Shown: positions 17,201-27,532, counted from the first letter of the stretch. The stretch: 64,000 bases of DNA from Bacillota bacterium (GCA_023439045.1 JAEXOY010000042.1:1-64000); one strand, 5' to 3'. The notes: generated by a model from the letters alone, not told the origin. Program-made: numbers and translations.

Positions 17201-17425
17201 TGTGACATCCCCTCTGTAATATTAATATATGTTTAATACTTGATATAATGCTCTACAGGCACATAAATGATATATGCGCCCTCATTAATCATAAACTATA
17301 GGTCCACTAATCTCAATATTCTTTATGTGATTTATTTTTAAAATTTTATAGCTTATTTCTTATTATCTTTTTACATGAAAATGATAATACTACACCTATT
17401 ATAACGAAATATGGGGGTAAGCAAA

Positions 17426-18823
17426 ATGTTTTGTACAAAGAGTAAAGTAACTATATATAAGATAATTTTGAAGTCAAGTCTGGTGGTTTTTACAATAGCC
17501 ATATGCATGCTGGCACTTTTAAAATATATATCAAAGCCTTGCCAGCCCTCACTTGAGCAAATACATGAAGTTGGTCAAACGTGCCATACCAAAGTCACAA
17601 TTAATAATAAAGTGATTACAGCAAACTACCCAGTAACGGGAAACAGCGCAATTGACACAATAACAACCTGTGAGCTAAACCTATTAATAAATAAATGCTC
17701 TGATATAATTACTTCTAATCAAAGCCTAGCCTCCGACAGGTCTCTCATAAAAAATTATCACATAGATTATGAATCCTACAAGGCAAGTGATGAACTAGCC
17801 AGCGTTAGGTTAATTTTATACTGTAAGATAGGTAATGATTTTTCTCAGATATATTCAAGCTGTATAAATTATAATATGCTAGACAACCGAAGATTATTTG
17901 ACAATGATATTTTCCGAAAAGATTATATGAATACACTATCTTCACTATGCTCCAAGCATTTACTTGGTGACAAAACGGCAGTTGCGGCTGTAAATAACAT
18001 AATAAAAAAGCAGCTTACCTTTAACCAAATCATATTAAAAAAGGATGGTGTAGTTCTAAGCTACTGGGACGTCCCAACCTCAAAATCACAGCAAGTAGAG
18101 TTGTCGTACAATGAGTTGGACGGCTATATAAATTATGTAGGACAAAAAAAGCTAGATAGTGATGGTATCAAGCCTTACCCAACCGCCCATCGCCCCCAAC
18201 GATATAAATTTGATTCAGATAAGCCCAAAGTAGCACTTACCTTTGACGATGGCCCCCATAGTGTCAATACCCCCTTAATACTTGATATATTAAAAAAGAA
18301 TAATAGCGTTGCCACCTTTTTTGTCTTGGGATGTGAAGTATCCAACCATGCGGAAATAATACAAAGAATGATAAAAGAGGGAAATGAAGTTGGCAATCAT
18401 AGCTTTAATCATTATCAGCTTACAAAGATAAGTGACAAGCTTATTGAAAAGGAACTTAACTCTACTGACAAAGCTATCTACAAGATATGTGGAAGGTATC
18501 CCTGTGTGTTTCGTCCCTGCTACGGTAGCTGCAATTCAAGGGTAGTCAAAAAAGCTGGCATGCCTGCAATTATCTGGTCAGTCGATACTTTGGATTGGAA
18601 ATCAAGAAATCCGGATAAGGTCTTCAATATTGCTACTACAAATATCAAGGATGGAGATATCATACTTTTTCATGATACCCATGCAACGACAGTCCAAGCA
18701 ATAGAAAAAATAGTACCCACTCTCATTGAAAAGAACTTTCAACTGGTTACCGTATCTGAATTAATGCACGCAAAGGGTATTGAGCCAGCTGTTAAGGCAT
18801 ATTACAGAATCTCTACAAGGTAA
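17426..18823 (+). CDS. Membrane-anchored polysaccharide deacetylase (NodB family) with DUF3298-like N-terminal domain
   Basis: Cell-surface enzyme that probably N-deacetylates peptidoglycan or deacetylates xylan. ATG at 17426 is preferred because GGGGGT lies seven bases before it (465 residues). An N-terminal hydrophobic segment (IILKSSLVVFTIAICMLALL) anchors the protein. Residues about 50-250 resemble the PdaC-type DUF4163/DUF3298 region. The C-terminal NodB domain has all motifs: TFDDGP, HSFNH, RPCYGSCN, WSVDTLDW and LFHDTH, so a metal-dependent active site is intact. It converges on the xylanase gene across a shared terminator. Confidence 0.92.
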   Translation: MFCTKSKVTIYKIILKSSLVVFTIAICMLALLKYISKPCQPSLEQIHEVGQTCHTKVTINNKVITANYPVTGNSAIDTITTCELNLLINKCSDIITSNQSLASDRSLIKNYHIDYESYKASDELASVRLILYCKIGNDFSQIYSSCINYNMLDNRRLFDNDIFRKDYMNTLSSLCSKHLLGDKTAVAAVNNIIKKQLTFNQIILKKDGVVLSYWDVPTSKSQQVELSYNELDGYINYVGQKKLDSDGIKPYPTAHRPQRYKFDSDKPKVALTFDDGPHSVNTPLILDILKKNNSVATFFVLGCEVSNHAEIIQRMIKEGNEVGNHSFNHYQLTKISDKLIEKELNSTDKAIYKICGRYPCVFRPCYGSCNSRVVKKAGMPAIIWSVDTLDWKSRNPDKVFNIATTNIKDGDIILFHDTHATTVQAIEKIVPTLIEKNFQLVTVSELMHAKGIEPAVKAYYRISTR

Positions 18824-18847
18824 CCCAACGTACAATAAGGTTTCTCA

Positions 18848-18947
18848 TAAAAAGGTAATCTTACCCACAAAGAGGTAATCTTACCCTCAAAGAGGTAATC
18901 TTACTCACAAAAGGTAATCTTACCCTCAAAGAGGTAATCTTACTCAC
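18848..18947. repeat. Tandem array of about 20 bp downstream of the deacetylase
   Basis: Five copies of a unit close to AAAGAGGTAATCTTACCCTC are visible. The end of the deacetylase gene itself reads ACAAGGTAACC, which resembles the unit core AGGTAATC, so the array may have grown from the stop-codon region. Confidence 0.85.
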
Positions 18948-18979
18948 ATCACGATAATCTAGCTAATACAAGGCGGGCA

Positions 18980-19042
18980 AAAAAATGCCCCACTATTGAT
19001 GTGCAATCGAATTCACACCTTCTAGTAGGGGCATATTTTCTA
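18980..19042. terminator. Bidirectional terminator between convergent genes
   Basis: ATGCCCCACTA (18985-18995) pairs with TAGTAGGGGCAT (19023-19034), with an A-run before and a T-rich tract after, so it can serve both the plus-strand deacetylase and the minus-strand xylanase. Confidence 0.8.
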
Positions 19043-19083
19043 CTCCTCGCTAGTACTTAAATGTTTTAAAAACCTAGCTGTTA

Positions 19084-22000
19084 TTACTTAGTTATAAGCT
19101 TCAATATTCCAAAGCTTTCTGTGTTACAATAGCCCTGTCCAGTTAAATCATTCCAGTTTGTGATACTAACTCTAGTACCCTTATCGTCTGAATTATTTAC
19201 CTGAGCATCAAAGCCTATCAGCTGACCTGCTTGGAATTTCGCTATAGTCTTTGGAATCCTCATTTCAACAATATACCCATCCTTGGTTTTTACTGTTGCA
19301 GAATCAAAGCTCTTTACGTCCAAACCACTTGTGATAGTCTTGAGGTTTTTGTAGTTTACTCTGTACTGGATATCGTCTGCTTGATAAGTTACAGTTTTTG
19401 CATTGTTCTCATCAATAAATACTTCTAATGAGTCCTGCTCCCAAACATTTCCGCTTGCATCATTTAGAACGGGGTCTTTTACATTTGCAAGGATATAAAT
19501 GTAGTTTTCGTCCCACATTGTCTTCACGGTAGCAGTAGCACCAGTAGTTCCTGCTGAGAAGTTATTGACGTTAATCTCCTTTGCTTTTGCCCAGGAAGCA
19601 TCAACTTTAGCATCGATCTTAGCGCTGCCCTTTATTGCTTCAGTAAGCTTTGGCATAGCCTTTAATAATAGCTTACCATAATTAGCAACAACCTTCTTGC
19701 CAGTGTACTTCTTATCATTCCATACATATTGTTTTTTGCCATCTTTTACAACAATATCAAGGCCAACAGAATTATTTAGTTTCAAATCCTTCATCGGGAT
19801 TTTTACCTCCAAGGTATATCCCTTCTTAGAATCAACTACCTTGCTTACTACAGTAGCACCAGTAACCTTATTTGCTCTGGTAACGGTAAATGAAGTGCTC
19901 TTTCCATTGTTATCAGCCATGATTTCAACAGCATCAGTTTTATCCTTAGTTGCATCTGCAACATTAATCAGCAAATACAGGTTATTTTCGTCCCATGCTG
20001 CATTGAAGGTAGAACTATTTGATGAATCAATGCTTGTTATAGCCTGAACTCCATATGCAAGCTCTGACTTGCCATCTATTTTTGCTGCTGTTCCCTTGTA
20101 TACCTTTACAGTGTTTGTATATATAGGTAGCTTGCTTGGGTCGGCAATACCCCAGAATGCTGGCTTAGCCTGATAATCCTTGTCAAATAGTAGAGGATCT
20201 GAATGCTCTAAACCAACACTACCACGTAACCAAGTTCTGTCGTCTGTTAGTCCCCAAACAGTTACATTTGTAACAGCCTTCTTGCTCCTGAACAGATCAA
20301 ACATTTCCTTGTATCTGTAACCTTGAGCAACAGCGTCTGAATCTGATTCTATATGCATATCAACATCAAGCTCGGTAATCTGTACCTCTAGTCCAAGTTT
20401 AGCCATATCGTCTATAGACTTAGCAATAGCTTCTATAGTTGGAGCAGCTGACTTTTGATGAGATTGTAATCCAACTCCATCAATAGTGCCCTGCTTCTTG
20501 AGTAATGCACATAGTTTTGCAATTGCATCCCTCTTTGCAACGTCCTCTGTACTATAATCATTGTAGAATAATTTAATTGAGCGCTTGCCCTTTGCGTCCT
20601 TTTTCTTTAACTCTTTTACAGCTGCATCTGCAAATTTGAATGCCTGTTGGATATAATCAGGACCTACAACCTTATACCAGTTGGATTCCTTTCTCAAACC
20701 GTTTGGATCGTTAGTATTAGGATCTACAGCCTCGTTAACTACGTCCCATGCATATACAACTCCAGGGAATTTAGTTTCGAAGTGTTTTATTACAGATGAA
20801 ATATAATTGTTCATTCTCTTTAGCATGATGTCTCTTGAAACATAAGGTTTATTCTCATCATAGCCCTGTCTGAATAACCAATCAGGAGTTTGAGAATGCC
20901 ATATCAAAGTATGTCCCCTAACCCCCATACCATTGTCCTTTGCAAACTGTACAATCTGATCTCCTCTTGTAAAATCAAACTGTGGCATAGAATCCTTATC
21001 GTTCTTGAATGCCTTAAGTGTTGCATTCTTGTCTAGTACAAAATCAGGTTTCATTTCATTTTCACATGTAAGACTATTAAAATGCTTTGATACTAAACCC
21101 TTAATAACTGCTGAGTTTGGATCATCTGGATTGATATAATTTCCTCCAACTGCCGTACCTATAGAGAAATTATTCTTTAGGACGTCCTTTAATGAAACTA
21201 TATCCTTCTGATATGATGCAGGCTTTTCAGCTAGACTTGTTACTAACACATCATCAATATAGAATTCAAGGTCTGCTGTTGGTGCCTGGAAATAAACATA
21301 AGACTTATCATATTTACCTGTCTGAGTATACTCTGCAGTAATCTGAGTCCACTTGCCACTTGGAATTGAAACCTCAGTAACCTGTGGGTACTGAGTATCT
21401 GCTCCCGCTTTTTCATTCTGTACTGAAATGTTTATCTTCTGATCAGCGCCACTCTTTTGGTACGCCCATGCTGAGAAAGTATACTTTGTTCCAGCCTTGA
21501 ATAATTCCGAAACATCAAATTGAGTACCTTGCCAATTCTGAGTTCTTCCTGAAATCTTCAAGCTCTTGCCGGTGTCACCATGTGCTACTTCTGATGTGGT
21601 TTCAATCTTGGAAACACGTGCTTGCCAGCCGTCTTCACCATTGTCAAAATTTGAGTTAATAATACTTATGGTCTTAAATGGGTCTTCTCCACCCTCATAG
21701 GATACAGTTACATCGTCAACATAGAATTCTGAAGCATTTTCACCCTGAATCCAAAAATCACATTTACCAAGGTCTGCCTCGCTAAGCTTGAATGTTCCCT
21801 TAAACTCAGTCCATACGCCCGATGCTATTTCCTTTTGGTCATAGATAGCTGCAGTCTGCTTTGTTGTTTCAGCCTGCATTGTTAGTTTTTTTGCGCTACC
21901 TGAATTCTGCATAACCCATGCTGAGACTGTGAAAGTTCTGTCTTTTACTGCAAGTGACTGCAGATCATAGAATGGACCCTTCCATCCTTCTCCAACCTCT

Positions 22001-22227
22001 GAAGCTTTGAGGCTCTTGGTACCACCATGTGCCTTCTCATCTGAGACTACAACTTTTCCTGCGTTGAATCTTGCAATCCAGCTGCCAAGTTTCCCATCTT
22101 CAAAGTCAAACTTCAGTGTCTGCGCATTACTCGCATATGTAACCATGCTACCAGCATTGGTGAACAACACGCTGCATAACATAGATAGCACCAGCAGAGC
22201 TGCAACTACTTTTCTGTTTCTTGCCAT
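19084..22227 (-). CDS. Secreted multimodular endo-1,4-beta-xylanase (CBM22-CBM22-GH10-CBM9-CBM9)
   Basis: Extracellular xylanase of 1047 residues. Signal peptide: MARNRKVVAALLVLSMLCSV, cleaved near residue 32. Two CBM22 modules occupy about residues 37-178 and 185-333. The GH10 catalytic barrel spans about 344-695, with acid/base Glu499 in WDVVNEAVD and nucleophile Glu619 in QITELDVDM. Two CBM9-like modules follow (about 705-855 and 860-1046). The second has the aromatic VWEQDSLEVFIDENN and TNWND segments typical of reducing-end binding, while the first lacks that Trp. No dockerin or SLH domain follows, so it should be a free enzyme and not a cellulosome or wall-bound one. AGGAGGG precedes the ATG. 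Confidence 0.96.
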   Translation of the reverse strand: MARNRKVVAALLVLSMLCSVLFTNAGSMVTYASNAQTLKFDFEDGKLGSWIARFNAGKVVVSDEKAHGGTKSLKASEVGEGWKGPFYDLQSLAVKDRTFTVSAWVMQNSGSAKKLTMQAETTKQTAAIYDQKEIASGVWTEFKGTFKLSEADLGKCDFWIQGENASEFYVDDVTVSYEGGEDPFKTISIINSNFDNGEDGWQARVSKIETTSEVAHGDTGKSLKISGRTQNWQGTQFDVSELFKAGTKYTFSAWAYQKSGADQKINISVQNEKAGADTQYPQVTEVSIPSGKWTQITAEYTQTGKYDKSYVYFQAPTADLEFYIDDVLVTSLAEKPASYQKDIVSLKDVLKNNFSIGTAVGGNYINPDDPNSAVIKGLVSKHFNSLTCENEMKPDFVLDKNATLKAFKNDKDSMPQFDFTRGDQIVQFAKDNGMGVRGHTLIWHSQTPDWLFRQGYDENKPYVSRDIMLKRMNNYISSVIKHFETKFPGVVYAWDVVNEAVDPNTNDPNGLRKESNWYKVVGPDYIQQAFKFADAAVKELKKKDAKGKRSIKLFYNDYSTEDVAKRDAIAKLCALLKKQGTIDGVGLQSHQKSAAPTIEAIAKSIDDMAKLGLEVQITELDVDMHIESDSDAVAQGYRYKEMFDLFRSKKAVTNVTVWGLTDDRTWLRGSVGLEHSDPLLFDKDYQAKPAFWGIADPSKLPIYTNTVKVYKGTAAKIDGKSELAYGVQAITSIDSSNSSTFNAAWDENNLYLLINVADATKDKTDAVEIMADNNGKSTSFTVTRANKVTGATVVSKVVDSKKGYTLEVKIPMKDLKLNNSVGLDIVVKDGKKQYVWNDKKYTGKKVVANYGKLLLKAMPKLTEAIKGSAKIDAKVDASWAKAKEINVNNFSAGTTGATATVKTMWDENYIYILANVKDPVLNDASGNVWEQDSLEVFIDENNAKTVTYQADDIQYRVNYKNLKTITSGLDVKSFDSATVKTKDGYIVEMRIPKTIAKFQAGQLIGFDAQVNNSDDKGTRVSITNWNDLTGQGYCNTESFGILKLITK

Positions 22228-22459
22228 AAGATTTCCCTCCTGTATAAATATAATCTATCTCGATAATATATATACTATTAATTCCAGGCAAGTCAATTTT
22301 AGTTAAAAACATTTCAAAAATTGTTGTCCAAAAAAAAAGCAACAAAAACCTAAATTTTTGTGAAAAGTTTCCAAAAATTAGTGTTATTGCTGCTCCTTAT
22401 ATTCTAGTAATAAAGGTCTGTTTAATGTACAATTCCGGTTGAATAGTTTGTAGCATTAA

Positions 22460-22735
22460 ATATTTCCCTTCATCAATCCTCTCTTGATTGGCGCGGGGCG
22501 CTCGCAAACGGTCGTTAGCTCTATGTATTGCTGTTTGTCATTACTGCTGTGAAAGGCATGCGTTATTTCCAGCACATGACACACCATTTGACCGTTTGCC
22601 CAATTTCCTCTGCCCTCGCCGCTTCCACCATACTGTTACGCCTACTCCTCTGCTATTTTCGGCATATATATTAGTTAGCGGCAATGTCCAAAAAAACCAT
22701 TGCCTTAGTAAGTTTTTATTTTTACAACTCCATAA
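22460..22735. other. GC-richer intergenic stretch with long-range pairing, unexplained
   Basis: The 520-bp gap between the GH31 and xylanase genes contains about 270 bases of higher GC content than its flanks. GCAAACGGTC (22503-22512) is exactly inverted as GACCGTTTGC (22588-22597). CAATC/GATTG and GGCAATG/CATTGCC hairpins lie at its two ends. Reading frames here have no recognisable protein. It could be a structured RNA, a leader or attenuator of the xylanase, or a decayed element. Confidence 0.4.
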
Positions 22736-22747
22736 CATGCATTTTTA

Positions 22748-24760
22748 TCACCTATTAGAAATTTTGCCTATCAGCTCCTTGCAACTATCATTTTTAAGGA
22801 ATACGGGGATAATATCAATTGGTGCTGCTACTTTTATTCGTTGCCCACCCTCGTATATCTGTCCATCATGGAGAGAGGTCCATTTCGCACCATTTGGAAG
22901 ATATACCTCTCTCTCATATGAGTCCTCGTAAACCACTGGTGCCACAAGCATTCCGCTGCCATACATATATTGATCCTTGAGTTCCCAGCATTCCTTATCC
23001 TGTGGGAATTCATAGAACATTGTTCTTATAACGGGAGTACCCTTTTCATGCGCCTGCTTCATAAGGTCCCTTGTATATGGTCTTATACGCTCGCGAAGCT
23101 CCATATACTTTATAAGGATTTGGTAGGTCTCTTCTCCAAAGCTCCAAACCTCATTATCTCCACCGGTAAACAATGCAGGTCGCCCGTCCTTACCATATAA
23201 TCTTGTAAATGGTGCTCTATCACCATGTAAACGCATTACCGGGCAAAAAGTTCCAAACTGGAACCATCTAATTAATAGCTTCCTAAAACCCTCGTCCTTT
23301 GGATCTCCACCATGAAAACCCCCAATATCGGTCGTCCACCAGGGTATCCCGGCTATCCCCATATTGAGACCGGCACATATCTGCTTTCTGAAATCCTCAT
23401 AGCTGGACTTGACATCCCCTGACCAGACCAGTGCTCCATATCTTTGGCTCCCCGCCCAAGCACATCTTACAAGGTTAACAATGTTTTGCTGCCCCGCTTC
23501 CTCCATTCCATCGTAGAAAGTTCTAGAGTATTGCTGAGGATATATATTGCCAATCTGAGCATTAGTACCCATAAAATATCTGTAGTTGTCAAACTCATAT
23601 GTAGTGTATTCGGGCTCAGCTTCATCTAGCCAGAATATCTTGATGCCATAATCATAGTAGTTCTTTTTGCACTTATTCCACACATACTCTCTTGCTGCAG
23701 GGTTAGTAGCATCAAAGAATACACTATCCTGATCAAAAAAATGCATGCATACATTTACTCCCATTTCAGGCTTTATGAGTAAGCCCTCCTGTCTCATTTC
23801 TTCAAAGTTCTCGCTCTTTAAGTCAATCTGAGGCCATATTGATACCATCAGCTCTACTCCCATTTCCTGTAGCTCTTTGACCATTGCAGCGGGATCTGGG
23901 AAAAACTCCTCATCAAATCGGAAGTCTCCCATCTTGGGCCAATGAAAAAAGTCACACACAATAACATCTAGAGGAAGATTTCGCCTTTTGTATTCTCTAG
24001 CTACTTCTAGCAACTGCTCCTGATTGTAATAGCGGAGCTTGCACTGCCAGAAACCCAATCCGTACTCAGGCATCATTGGCACCTTGCCTGTTGCATTTGC
24101 ATATGCTTCTTCTATTTCAGCAGGAGTATCTCCAGCAGTAATCCAGTAGTCCATCTGTTTAGTGCTCTCTGCATACCACTCAGTCTTGTTTTTTGCAAAA
24201 TTCACCTTTCCGATAGCTGGATTGTGCCACAAAAAGCCATAACCCTTATCAGACATTACAAACGGTACACTAGCCTGAGAATTTCTATGTGCCAATTCCA
24301 GACTGCAGTTTTTGATATTGATTATTTCCTGCTGATACTGACCCATACCGTATAGCTTCTCATTTTCATCTGATTCAAAGGTCACAGTAAGCCTGTAGTC
24401 ACCGCCTATAATGGGCTTGAATTTTCTGGCATATAAGTTTAGTGCACCATGCCAAGCACACTCTTCAAGTAAAAGCTCATCCTTTTGATTGTAATAGCTT
24501 ATAGTCAGCCCTTTGGACCACTCCTCATAGCATATCACAGCCTTAATCTTCCCATTTCTAATAGTTGCTGTATTCTCACCAATGGTAATATCCCCACAGC
24601 AAAAGCTATTTTTAGGAAGCAGCGCAAAATTCGTATTATATACCTCTCCCATAGGCACTGCTCTTACTCTTAAGCTATTGTCTCCCCAAGGCTCTATAAC
24701 AAGCTTTTCTCCCTTTGTTCGGCAAACCAGCATATCGTTGTACATACTGAACATACTCAT
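22748..24760 (-). CDS. GH31 alpha-xylosidase/alpha-glucosidase
   Basis: Retaining glycoside hydrolase of 670 residues. An N-terminal beta-sandwich (1-230) leads into the GH31 barrel. The nucleophile Asp379 lies in IFWLDEAEPEY, a form typical of alpha-xylosidases, and the acid/base is Asp449 in VWSGDVKSSYEDF. WWTTDIGGFHGG and RLHGDRAPF follow. There is no signal peptide, so it acts in the cytoplasm, probably removing alpha-xylosyl groups from imported xyloglucan oligosaccharides. It is divergent from the AraC regulator at 25083 and lies upstream of the xylanase on the same strand across a 520-bp gap. Confidence 0.92.
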   Translation of the reverse strand: MSMFSMYNDMLVCRTKGEKLVIEPWGDNSLRVRAVPMGEVYNTNFALLPKNSFCCGDITIGENTATIRNGKIKAVICYEEWSKGLTISYYNQKDELLLEECAWHGALNLYARKFKPIIGGDYRLTVTFESDENEKLYGMGQYQQEIINIKNCSLELAHRNSQASVPFVMSDKGYGFLWHNPAIGKVNFAKNKTEWYAESTKQMDYWITAGDTPAEIEEAYANATGKVPMMPEYGLGFWQCKLRYYNQEQLLEVAREYKRRNLPLDVIVCDFFHWPKMGDFRFDEEFFPDPAAMVKELQEMGVELMVSIWPQIDLKSENFEEMRQEGLLIKPEMGVNVCMHFFDQDSVFFDATNPAAREYVWNKCKKNYYDYGIKIFWLDEAEPEYTTYEFDNYRYFMGTNAQIGNIYPQQYSRTFYDGMEEAGQQNIVNLVRCAWAGSQRYGALVWSGDVKSSYEDFRKQICAGLNMGIAGIPWWTTDIGGFHGGDPKDEGFRKLLIRWFQFGTFCPVMRLHGDRAPFTRLYGKDGRPALFTGGDNEVWSFGEETYQILIKYMELRERIRPYTRDLMKQAHEKGTPVIRTMFYEFPQDKECWELKDQYMYGSGMLVAPVVYEDSYEREVYLPNGAKWTSLHDGQIYEGGQRIKVAAPIDIIPVFLKNDSCKELIGKISNR

Positions 24761-25082
24761 ATTTCTGCCCCCTGCTAGATAATATAATTTATCATTTATA
24801 TTAATTTTTTATGATTTGTGTTCTAAATAATAGCATTTCTTGTTATTTCACTTTATAATAACATTATGACCGTTTATAAATATTATTATAATGACTTAAT
24901 ACTAATAATACTTTCACAATACTAGCTATTTATAACACTATTGTGACATTTCTTTGGAGATAGTACTATTAAGTACAATGGAAATGTACGTGGTTGATAT
25001 AAAATGCTTGTTAGTACATACTGATATATATGCTGGTTATATATTGTGCTGTTTTTCAGATGTGATGGAGGATAACGATACC

Positions 25083-25955
25083 ATGGATAAGAGCATGCTA
25101 AAAGAAAATATTCGTCACGGGGATGATATGCTTCCGTTTGCTATTTACCATGTTAATGCAACATCGCCAAATTCTCTTTACTATCATTGGCATGATGAAA
25201 TGGAGTTTATTTTTATCACAGGGGGGTCGACTACTCTTCAGGTTGACAGCACATATATTGAGGTTCATGAGGGCGACGCAGTTTTTATAAACAGCGGAGA
25301 GATACATGGAGGATATTCGCAGAACAATAATTACTGTAGTTTTTATGCAGTTGTTTTTAACCCCAAGCTTTTATTCAGTAATTCGTACGATGCACTCCAA
25401 AGTAAGTACCTTAATCCAATTATTCATAGATCAATGGTACTTCCTAATTACATAGGTAATTGTGAAAGTTGGAGCAGTGAAGCGCTTAAACTACTAGATG
25501 AGATAATATTGTTAAACACCCATAAGCCCATTGCATATGAGTTAGCTATAAAAGCCAAGCTTTATCTTATTTTTTCTATTCTTATTTCAAGCATTCCAGA
25601 GCAAAGCAGCAAAATTGATACCATTTATGGCTATAACTCTATTAAAACAAAATTAATCTTAGGTTATATTCATGATAACTACAATAAAAAAATAGAGATA
25701 AAAGAGTTAGCCAATGTTGCAAATATGAGCGAAGGTCACTTTTACCGTTTTTTCAAAAATGCACTTAATAAAACCCCCATAGACTATATAAATAATTATA
25801 GAATAGTCAAGGCATTGTACCTGCTCAAAGAAACTGACCACAGGGTTTCTGATATAGCTTTTGATGTTGGCTTTGATAATATAAGCTATTTTATTAATAC
25901 CTTTAAGCACTATGTTTGTTGTACTCCAAAGGAGTATAGGAAACGGAACGTTTAG
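25083..25955 (+). CDS. AraC-family transcriptional regulator with cupin sensor domain
   Basis: About 290 residues when started at ATG 25083, which follows GGAGG. Upstream in-frame starts at 25065 and 24954 lack good sites. The N-terminal half is a cupin-like sugar-sensing domain (HWHDEMEFIFITGG, VHEGDAVFINSGEIHGGY). The C-terminal half has two helix-turn-helix motifs (IKELANVANMSEGHFYRFFK, VSDIAFDVGFDNISYFINTFK) and ends with the YRKRN motif typical of the family. It is divergently transcribed from the GH31 gene across about 320 bp, so it probably activates that gene in response to a xylan or xyloglucan-derived sugar. Confidence 0.92.
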   Translation: MDKSMLKENIRHGDDMLPFAIYHVNATSPNSLYYHWHDEMEFIFITGGSTTLQVDSTYIEVHEGDAVFINSGEIHGGYSQNNNYCSFYAVVFNPKLLFSNSYDALQSKYLNPIIHRSMVLPNYIGNCESWSSEALKLLDEIILLNTHKPIAYELAIKAKLYLIFSILISSIPEQSSKIDTIYGYNSIKTKLILGYIHDNYNKKIEIKELANVANMSEGHFYRFFKNALNKTPIDYINNYRIVKALYLLKETDHRVSDIAFDVGFDNISYFINTFKHYVCCTPKEYRKRNV

Positions 25956-26025
25956 TTATATAAAGCTGCCCTTAGCATGTTTCAATCAAAGCACACAGTT
26001 ATGACTATCCTAATATGTATAATTG

Positions 26026-27078
26026 TTAATAGTCAAAATCTATATTAATTATATTAATGTTAGATATTTCTTTGTTTTCTTTTAACTTCAATATATTACT
26101 CGTTGAAGAATGTAAGATTATTGATTTTACTTTTATACCATTACTCTTAATATATTTGTTAATACTAGATACCTTGGATTCAATATTCTTTACTCCTAGT
26201 AAACTTGATATGTTTTCAAAGCACTCCATCTCATTCATAAAATTATTAGCACTATTTTCAAAAGAATCTCTACTTATTGACACATCGCTGTATTTTCCTG
26301 GAAAACCCCAATGCGGGTATAATATATCATATTTTGAAGATATATTACCTGTATCAATTTCAAACCATATATACTCCATTTCCCCATTGGTTTGAAGGGT
26401 TTCTTCTACACTATCAATACTTATTGGGTCTCTGAAAAAAATTGCTACTTTCGCTACTGTTCCTTCTTTAATTTTTTCAAGTTTATTCCACTTTGATAAT
26501 ACTGCCTGCGAATTTTCATCTGCTATTAGCTCATAATTTAAAAAATCAGTGTGGTTTTCCTTTGATAATTTAGGCTTTCCAAACAAATTAGGAGTTACAA
26601 TATTAATCTCATATTTGGGGGTTTGATACCTAAAAATATCTAAATCATATTTAATACTACCAGTCATATTTAGTAAGCCTTGATATACGTTTGTAGATCT
26701 AATTTGAGCACAAGGCATTGTAAATTGTACATAATCCTTTAAAGCTCTGTTGGTATCCTCCATACGTGTATGGTATAACCCTGCTAACCCTAATGGGGCC
26801 AAGAATCCAAATATAAAAATAATAGCTAATAATGTACATATTGTACTAATTACTATGTTTTTAATAAATTTAATTTTTAAATGTTTAAACCCACTATTTG
26901 AGTCTGAATTTCCACTCAATAAAGTATTTTCTTCGCGCTCAAATTGTTTTCTACATAAAACACAATTTTTTAAATGACTTTCACAAACTATCCTATCTTC
27001 CTCAGAAATATTATCAGATAGAAAATCTGGTAATAACCTTTGGAACTTAATGCATTCATTAAGTTGATTTTTTTTCAT
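26026..27078 (-). CDS. Membrane anti-sigma factor (zinc finger, Sigma_reg_N and Sigma_reg_C)
   Basis: Holds the ECF sigma factor at the membrane until a signal arrives. Of 350 residues, the N-terminal zinc-binding anti-sigma motif HLKNCVLC (Hx3Cx2C, near residue 33) is followed by one membrane span (about 72-95, IVISTICTLLAIIFIFGFLA). An extracellular part follows that resembles the Sigma_reg_N and Sigma_reg_C pair, including PHWGFPGKYSD and a VKSIILHSST ending. The start overlaps the sigma gene by 20 bases, giving translational coupling. The signal sensed is unknown. Confidence 0.88.
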   Translation of the reverse strand: MKKNQLNECIKFQRLLPDFLSDNISEEDRIVCESHLKNCVLCRKQFEREENTLLSGNSDSNSGFKHLKIKFIKNIVISTICTLLAIIFIFGFLAPLGLAGLYHTRMEDTNRALKDYVQFTMPCAQIRSTNVYQGLLNMTGSIKYDLDIFRYQTPKYEINIVTPNLFGKPKLSKENHTDFLNYELIADENSQAVLSKWNKLEKIKEGTVAKVAIFFRDPISIDSVEETLQTNGEMEYIWFEIDTGNISSKYDILYPHWGFPGKYSDVSISRDSFENSANNFMNEMECFENISSLLGVKNIESKVSSINKYIKSNGIKVKSIILHSSTSNILKLKENKEISNINIINIDFDY

Positions 27079-27532
27079 AGCTTTGAAGAACCTCCTTAAA
27101 TTTATTACGAGCTCTAAATAAAGATGCCTTTATAACTGATTCACTACAGCTCATCATTTTTGCTATTTCTGAATATGTAAAATTAAATTTATACTTAAGG
27201 ACTATTAAAATTCTATAATTTGTTGGAAGTTGATCTAATATATTTTTCACATCAATCTTTAAGTCTAAATCAATTTCATGGATTGGATTTTGATCTGAGA
27301 TTCTTAATTCAACTGAGTTTTTTCTAATATAATCAATAAATACATTATGTGAAACTTTTACAAACCAACTAAAACATATATATGTGTTTTTATTATTTGC
27401 AACGAAAAGCAATGTCTTAAAAAAAACTTCTTGAGTTAAATCTTCTGCAAGTTTTGTGTTTTTACATAACGATTTTAAATAATAAAGTATTTTATTATAA
27501 TATTTATTATATATATCTTCAAATTCGTCCAT
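27059..27532 (-). CDS. ECF-type RNA polymerase sigma factor
   Basis: 157-residue extracytoplasmic-function sigma factor. Region 2 is visible as EDLTQEVFFKTL and CFSWFVKVSHNVFIDYIRK, and region 4 as LPTNYRILIVLKYKFNFTYSEIAKMMSCSESVIKASLFRARNK, the latter read in parts. It is first in a two-gene unit with its anti-sigma factor. A candidate self-recognised promoter lies upstream (27563-27593). The targets cannot be read from the window. Confidence 0.93.
   Translation of the reverse strand: MDEFEDIYNKYYNKILYYLKSLCKNTKLAEDLTQEVFFKTLLFVANNKNTYICFSWFVKVSHNVFIDYIRKNSVELRISDQNPIHEIDLDLKIDVKNILDQLPTNYRILIVLKYKFNFTYSEIAKMMSCSESVIKASLFRARNKFKEVLQSYEKKST

Noticed and set aside
18848..18947. Tandem units as a CRISPR array
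   Set aside because: Units are directly adjacent without unique spacers and no cas genes are present.
19084..22227. Cellulosomal dockerin or SLH domain in the xylanase
   Set aside because: The protein ends with the second CBM9 module; no duplicated calcium-binding dockerin motif or SLH repeats are visible.
22488..22931. Plus-strand reading frame overlapping the GH31 gene end
   Set aside because: It lacks a ribosome site and recognisable protein features and overlaps the well-supported GH31 gene in antisense.
24954..25082. Longer AraC regulator starting at 24954
   Set aside because: The added segment has no family similarity, and the ATG at 25083 has a suitable upstream GGAGG.
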